Positions 21,864 to 25,007 of a DNA stretch of 25,007 nucleotides are shown here, in pieces. A program made the position numbers and the translations under genes. The DNA lies in the IMG/VR virus record IMGVR_UViG_3300008516_000226, positions 1 to 25,007 of that record. One strand, 5' to 3'. A model generated the notes under the pieces. The model was not told the DNA's origin, ran no database searches, and was given only the letters and a program-made list of their open reading frames with translations. This DNA is from a virus. Every line of letters starts with the position of its first letter. The first letter of the stretch is position 1.

Positions 21864-21945
21864 CTTTTAATAGTATTTCTTTATTTTTAAAAGTTTCTTT
21901 CTTTTTTTGTTTTTTATTCAGTTCTTTTTTAGTATATGTTTTCAT
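21826..21945 (-). CDS. Lys-rich mini-ORF, 39 aa, overlapping the winged-helix gene
   Basis: The gap between the terminase and the winged-helix gene has an ATG at 21945 with a good GGTGAGG site about ten bases upstream that overlaps the terminase stop. The frame encodes 39 residues, nearly half Lys or Arg (MKTYTKKELNKKQKKKETFK at the N-terminus), and runs 38 bases into the next gene in another frame. It may be a real basic peptide or a leader that couples translation. AT-rich Lys codons can open frames by chance, so confidence is limited. Confidence 0.42.
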   Translation of the reverse strand: MKTYTKKELNKKQKKKETFKNKEILLKDGTRRHSGNTKK

Positions 21946-21957
21946 ATTATAAAAGCC

Positions 21958-23376
21958 TCACCAGACCACTGAAATGTCCCGAATAGCCGCAACTCCTAGT
22001 TCAAAATACATTCTCATCATTAAAGCATCAGCAAAATCGGGAGATCTTCCAATAGTCTCTTTTATCTCGTCTTTTCCAATAATAGCTAGTTTTTTCTCGT
22101 TTTTATCAACGTCTTTACGTCTTACAATTTCTAATTCTTCTATTAAAGCATTTCTGACATCCATTGGAATATCACTGTAAACCCCAATCATTCCTTTGTT
22201 AATTAACTCAGCTAGCTTAAAATAGCATTGTGAACGTAGATTAGCATAGAAATACCTATTGGTATCTTGGGTATCTTCAAAAATATCTACAATAGGGCGA
22301 GAACCATTTACAAACCCAGTACAGCCATAGATCTCATCAACTAGTCCACCACCAACACCATCCTCATCAATTACAATATTAGATACTTCAACATGGTGTT
22401 TATCAGCCTTAGACAAAATCTTCTCTTTAAATAATCTAATATTAGACTTATCTTCAAACCATATCTTTTTAATAAATGTACCTTGCCATAAAACTATAAC
22501 AGCCTTATCTCTTCCACCTCTAGCTACATCAACAGATAAGAACATTGGTCCATTTAATTCATCAGAGAACTCACGACCAAAAGAATCAAGTAATTTGTCA
22601 TATTCTATTAATAATCCTGAATCATCGTCATACTCCCAATTACCATGCATAAGACGTTCTCTTAATACCTTATCTTTAATTTCCCTTAAATTTTGTTCAT
22701 ACTCAGCTCTAGTATGCGGATTATCAGAATATAGAGATTGAACAAATTTCCAATTAGCCGGTAGTGTTCCTTCTTTCCAAGGTTTATATGCTTGAAAATA
22801 TCCCCAGTTCTTCTTTGGGTTACATGTCATAAACATTTTAGAAGGTAAATCAAACCCAGGTACTTTATGCCTTCCGATTCTAGATTTAAGAACATCAAAT
22901 GCTTTCTCAGGTATTTCTCCTATTTCCTCTAGCCAACCAGAAGTAAACTCCATAGAACCAAAACGCTCATATAGTGGATCACTAGGTTTCTTAGCGACAT
23001 CAAGTAAATCTATTCTTGAGCCTTGACCATTGAACTGCTTAGTTTCAAAATCAATAAACTCAATAAAGCTTTGTTGTGAGTTAAGTTTCCAGATTTCTTT
23101 AGGTATTTTATGGAATGCACAAACCTTAAGCCAAGTAATATAAGTAGATCCCATAATACGCTTTAGCTCGTTTCTACCTATAAACAATTTAGCCCCTGGA
23201 TATCTTAAGGACATTACTAAACACCATTCACAACCAAGCCATGACTTACCACCACCAGCACCACCACCAAACATAATAAACTTAGTTTTATCGTCCATTA
23301 AGTATCGCCAGCCTAATCGTTGTTTGTCTGTTGGCGACAATTTTACGTTTAGCGATTGTTTAGTTTCTTCTATCAT
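21958..23376 (-). CDS. terL: Large terminase subunit (ATPase-nuclease)
   Basis: The 472-residue protein is complete. ATPase: Walker A GGGAGGGKS (37-45), Walker B with catalytic acidic pair in FTSGWLEEIGE (144-154), coupling motif FMTCNP (182-187). Nuclease: LSVDVARGGRD (280-290, Asp283), VIDEDGVGGG (335-344, Asp337 and Asp339) and SPDFADAL (445-452, Asp447/Asp450), forming the RNase H-like acidic cluster. It pumps DNA into the prohead and cuts concatemers. The start overlaps the upstream gene by four bases (ATGA). Confidence 0.96.
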   Translation of the reverse strand: MIEETKQSLNVKLSPTDKQRLGWRYLMDDKTKFIMFGGGAGGGKSWLGCEWCLVMSLRYPGAKLFIGRNELKRIMGSTYITWLKVCAFHKIPKEIWKLNSQQSFIEFIDFETKQFNGQGSRIDLLDVAKKPSDPLYERFGSMEFTSGWLEEIGEIPEKAFDVLKSRIGRHKVPGFDLPSKMFMTCNPKKNWGYFQAYKPWKEGTLPANWKFVQSLYSDNPHTRAEYEQNLREIKDKVLRERLMHGNWEYDDDSGLLIEYDKLLDSFGREFSDELNGPMFLSVDVARGGRDKAVIVLWQGTFIKKIWFEDKSNIRLFKEKILSKADKHHVEVSNIVIDEDGVGGGLVDEIYGCTGFVNGSRPIVDIFEDTQDTNRYFYANLRSQCYFKLAELINKGMIGVYSDIPMDVRNALIEELEIVRRKDVDKNEKKLAIIGKDEIKETIGRSPDFADALMMRMYFELGVAAIRDISVVW

Positions 23377-23603
23377 TTTTCATACCATTCTCCAAATATT
23401 CTTTTAAATACCCAAAATGAGAATATAACTTGATATTTAAATCTCCAAATAAATCTAGCTAATAAATCCATATCTTTAGGTTTGGCACCATAAAAAATAA
23501 TTTTCTCACATTTTAGTTTCCAATCTTTATAAGATGTTTTAAATGGTGTTCTTTCATACCAATCAATTCTAATTTTTATAATTGGAAGTTTAATGTTTAC
23601 CAA
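23373..23603 (-). CDS. Small basic hypothetical protein, 76 aa
   Basis: The product is basic and aromatic (IKLPIIKIRIDWYERTPFKT near the N-terminus; RFIWRFKYQVIFSFWVFKR in the C-terminal half). The Trp/Phe-rich C-terminal helix is amphipathic and could touch membrane or protein partners. It overlaps the upstream gene by 14 bases and the terminase by four; a GAGGTG site lies upstream of the ATG. No family recognised. Its constant company with terminase genes in the operon is the only functional hint. Confidence 0.5.
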   Translation of the reverse strand: MVNIKLPIIKIRIDWYERTPFKTSYKDWKLKCEKIIFYGAKPKDMDLLARFIWRFKYQVIFSFWVFKRIFGEWYEK

Positions 23604-24213
23604 TTTTCACCTCTTTTCTAATTTTTGTAAATAATGAGAAATAGTTCACATCATCTATTATTCTAGAATTATACAATAAATGATTAGCTTCTCCACCTTT
23701 AAACTCTTTTTGAAGCTCCTTAGCTAGATTTAACATTAATATATTATGAAATTCCTTATATGCTTGATCCATAGACAAAACTGTTATATACCAATCTTTA
23801 ATAGATCGAAGCCTTTTAAGAGAAGGCTTCTTATTCATCTCTCTAGTAATAAAAGTTTTACTCTTATTGTTGTAGTTCCCAGTCATCAAATAGCATTTAT
23901 ACCATTCTCTTAGAGCTTCTTCAAATGCTGTATCAAATCGCTTCAATAAATAGTTATGCTCACTATTCGGAACCTTCTTTAGTTTATATTTGCTAAAGAA
24001 CTTATCAACTATCTCTAATGTTGGTAATAACAATCTATATTTCAATGTGAAATGAATAAACTTAAACTTCTTAGCATATTTGGATTTATTCTTAATATCA
24101 TGAACATTATACTTAAAATTACCCTTCTCTTTCTCTAATATATCCATTTGCTTATAATGATCCGATTTCTTTCTTGAAAACAAGATATGGCTAATTATTC
24201 GTTTTAGATTCAT
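23590..24213 (-). CDS. Hypothetical helical basic protein, 207 aa
   Basis: The product is Lys-rich and predicted almost wholly helical (KRIISHILFSRKKSDHYKQM at the N-terminus, KKFKFIHFTLKYRLLLPTLE and FDTAFEEALREWYKCYLMTG in the middle). An excellent GGAGGT site lies six bases before the ATG, which overlaps the previous gene by 23 bases. No catalytic motif is seen. It stands between small and large terminase genes, where HNH nucleases or decoy genes often insert, but it has no HNH or other nuclease motif. Unknown function. Confidence 0.6.
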   Translation of the reverse strand: MNLKRIISHILFSRKKSDHYKQMDILEKEKGNFKYNVHDIKNKSKYAKKFKFIHFTLKYRLLLPTLEIVDKFFSKYKLKKVPNSEHNYLLKRFDTAFEEALREWYKCYLMTGNYNNKSKTFITREMNKKPSLKRLRSIKDWYITVLSMDQAYKEFHNILMLNLAKELQKEFKGGEANHLLYNSRIIDDVNYFSLFTKIRKEVKIGKH

Positions 24214-24472
24214 ATTCTACCTCCAGAGTTATTTCTACTATCTTTAGCTTAATTAGTAGATTAGTGATCCAATTAGCGGCTCTAATATTAAGAATCTTAT
24301 TTTCACTATAATGCTGCCATAGATCTTTAGATGTTTCTTTATTCAGATAAGCTTTAAATGTTCTACCATCTGTAAGCTTATTCTCAATACACCCAGCTCC
24401 ATTATCATAGTATTTAAACCATGTCTCCATATTCTGACCTTCTGTAGTTTCTAATCTAATCTGTCTTACCAT
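24191..24472 (-). CDS. Hypothetical protein, 93 aa
   Basis: ATG at 24472 (MVRQIRLETTEGQNMETWFK) is chosen over ATGs at 24496 because GGAGGT lies about ten bases upstream of it. It overlaps the small terminase by 17 bases. The product has WFKYYDNGAGCIENKL and KLTDGRTFKAYLNKETSKDL in a possible alpha-beta fold and ends in the charged TLEVEYESKTNN. No family recognised. The overlapping starts suggest co-translation with the terminase genes. Confidence 0.55.
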   Translation of the reverse strand: MVRQIRLETTEGQNMETWFKYYDNGAGCIENKLTDGRTFKAYLNKETSKDLWQHYSENKILNIRAANWITNLLIKLKIVEITLEVEYESKTNN

Positions 24473-24902
24473 TTCCAAATATACCTCCATCATCAAAAGT
24501 AATGTTAACAGCTGTTAGGCCTTTATGTGCAACCTCTTGACGCTCAACATATCCTTTATCCTTCCCAAGTGTTTTTAATCCGAATATGACAGCCTGTGGG
24601 TTCCTAAGAGCTACTAAATCTTTAAAGGCATCCTCTAAAGTGTCAATCATCCTATCACGACATAATTCAATAGCTTTAGCAAAATGAGGATAATTAGCTT
24701 TCCAGCTATAAAAAGAATTCTTAGGCATTCTACATAATTCTATAGATCTTGATATATTATAACTATTTTCTACATATACAACTAAGAATCGCTGTTGAGC
24801 ATCACTTAATTGTAATTCAGAAAAACTATTTATATCCTCTGGAACTTTTAAAGCTCTAAGTCTTTTCTCTTCTTTATCTTTAGTATCTTCGGTTTTTACC
24901 AT
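24456..24902 (-). CDS. terS: Small terminase subunit
   Basis: The 148-residue product has an N-terminal charged region, a helix-turn-helix at about 37-70 (LSDAQQRFLVVYVENSYNIS, then LCRMPKNSFYSWKANYPHF), a helical core (AIELCRDRMIDTLEDAFKDL) and a C-terminal tail; the layout matches the phBC6A51-type small terminase. It would recognise viral DNA and load the large terminase. It is the first gene of the packaging block and lies about 24 bases from a TATA-like box, without a Shine-Dalgarno site, implying a leaderless transcript. Confidence 0.82.
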   Translation of the reverse strand: MVKTEDTKDKEEKRLRALKVPEDINSFSELQLSDAQQRFLVVYVENSYNISRSIELCRMPKNSFYSWKANYPHFAKAIELCRDRMIDTLEDAFKDLVALRNPQAVIFGLKTLGKDKGYVERQEVAHKGLTAVNITFDDGGIFGNGKTD

Positions 24903-24903
24903 T

Positions 24904-25005
24904 TTATATTATAGTTGATTTAAATTTATATCCTATTTTAATTAATATTTTATTAATTATTCGGATCTTATCAAATATAGCCTCTTTTTTACAGCTTTTC
25001 TTTGA
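24904..25005 (-). CDS. Possible 3' end of an upstream gene
   Basis: A minus-strand frame enters from the right window edge and stops at TAA (24906-24904), one base before the small-terminase ATG. It gives 33 residues (SKKSCKKEAIFDKIRIINKI then LIKIGYKFKSTII). A second frame ends at 24957 (NQRKAVKKRLYLIRSE). The sequence is too short and AT-rich to decide which, if either, is coding. The first fits the tight gene packing better but would include the TATA-like box. Confidence 0.3.
   Translation of the reverse strand, partial: SKKSCKKEAIFDKIRIINKILIKIGYKFKSTII
24919..24931 (-). promoter_or_regulatory. TATA-like box upstream of small terminase
   Basis: Minus-strand ATATAAATTTAAA, with its TATAAATTTA centre about 24 bases before the ATG at 24902. 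It lacks the GTAAT prefix of the other copies, having AGGAT instead, so it is the weaker match. The whole stretch is very AT-rich. Confidence 0.45.
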
Positions 25006-25007
25006 TT

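Noticed and set aside
1-25007. CRISPR array, integrase, att sites, insertion sequences
   Set aside because: No regularly spaced direct repeats, no tyrosine or serine recombinase, no transposase or terminal inverted repeats seen.

Overview
The window looks like part of the genome (or provirus) of a low-GC tailed double-stranded DNA virus of the HK97-capsid, siphovirus-like type. It is almost entirely the late packaging, head, tail and adsorption block. Nearly all genes lie on the minus strand, so transcription runs from right (about 24.9 kb) to left (about 0.9 kb). A short plus-strand segment at the left end (2-908) carries the end of a PD-(D/E)XK nuclease gene and three very small genes. It converges on the late block with only 9 bases between the facing stop codons.

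The host is probably an archaeon, inferred from regulatory DNA rather than from protein matches. Five minus-strand gene junctions carry near-identical copies of (A/T)GTAATATTTA(A/T)A, which reads as a BRE plus TATA box. At four of them the box centre lies about 27-31 bases before the start codon and there is no Shine-Dalgarno sequence between, as expected for leaderless archaeal transcripts. A sixth, looser box precedes the small terminase gene and a seventh precedes the plus-strand mini-genes. Genes inside the operons instead use GGAGG or GGTGATC Shine-Dalgarno sites and 1-17 base overlaps. I cannot name the archaeal lineage.

Reading along transcription. (1) 24.9-21.7 kb: small terminase, three uncharacterised small or medium proteins, large terminase, a Lys-rich mini-ORF and a winged-helix protein. 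(2) 21.7-19.1 kb: two uncharacterised proteins, then the portal. (3) 19.1-15.7 kb: four virion-surface or fibre-like proteins, including a beta-helix protein with a GC-rich core and a protein with carbohydrate-binding-like and C1q-like regions. These sit unusually between portal and MuF. (4) 15.6-11.8 kb: MuF-like minor head protein, U35 prohead protease with a fused coiled-coil scaffold, HK97-type major capsid protein, and three small beta-rich proteins, the last of only 51 residues. (5) 11.8-8.9 kb: a membrane-anchored coiled-coil protein, a HeH/SAP-like protein, head-tail connectors, an HK97 gp10-like protein and a tail-terminator candidate. (6) 8.9-4.3 kb: tail tube, tail assembly chaperones G and G-T (made by -1 frameshifting at C CCA AAT), a short tape measure, a distal-tail-like protein and a tail hub. 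(7) 4.3-0.9 kb: fibre, fibre-associated protein, LamG lectin, two beta-rich proteins and a DUF1353 protein.

The genes form one assembly line: terminases load DNA through the portal, the protease matures a scaffolded HK97 shell, connectors join it to a non-contractile tail whose length is set by the tape measure, and fibre or lectin proteins at two loci probably handle attachment. I see no recognisable lysis cassette, integrase, replication genes, tRNA, CRISPR array or insertion sequence.
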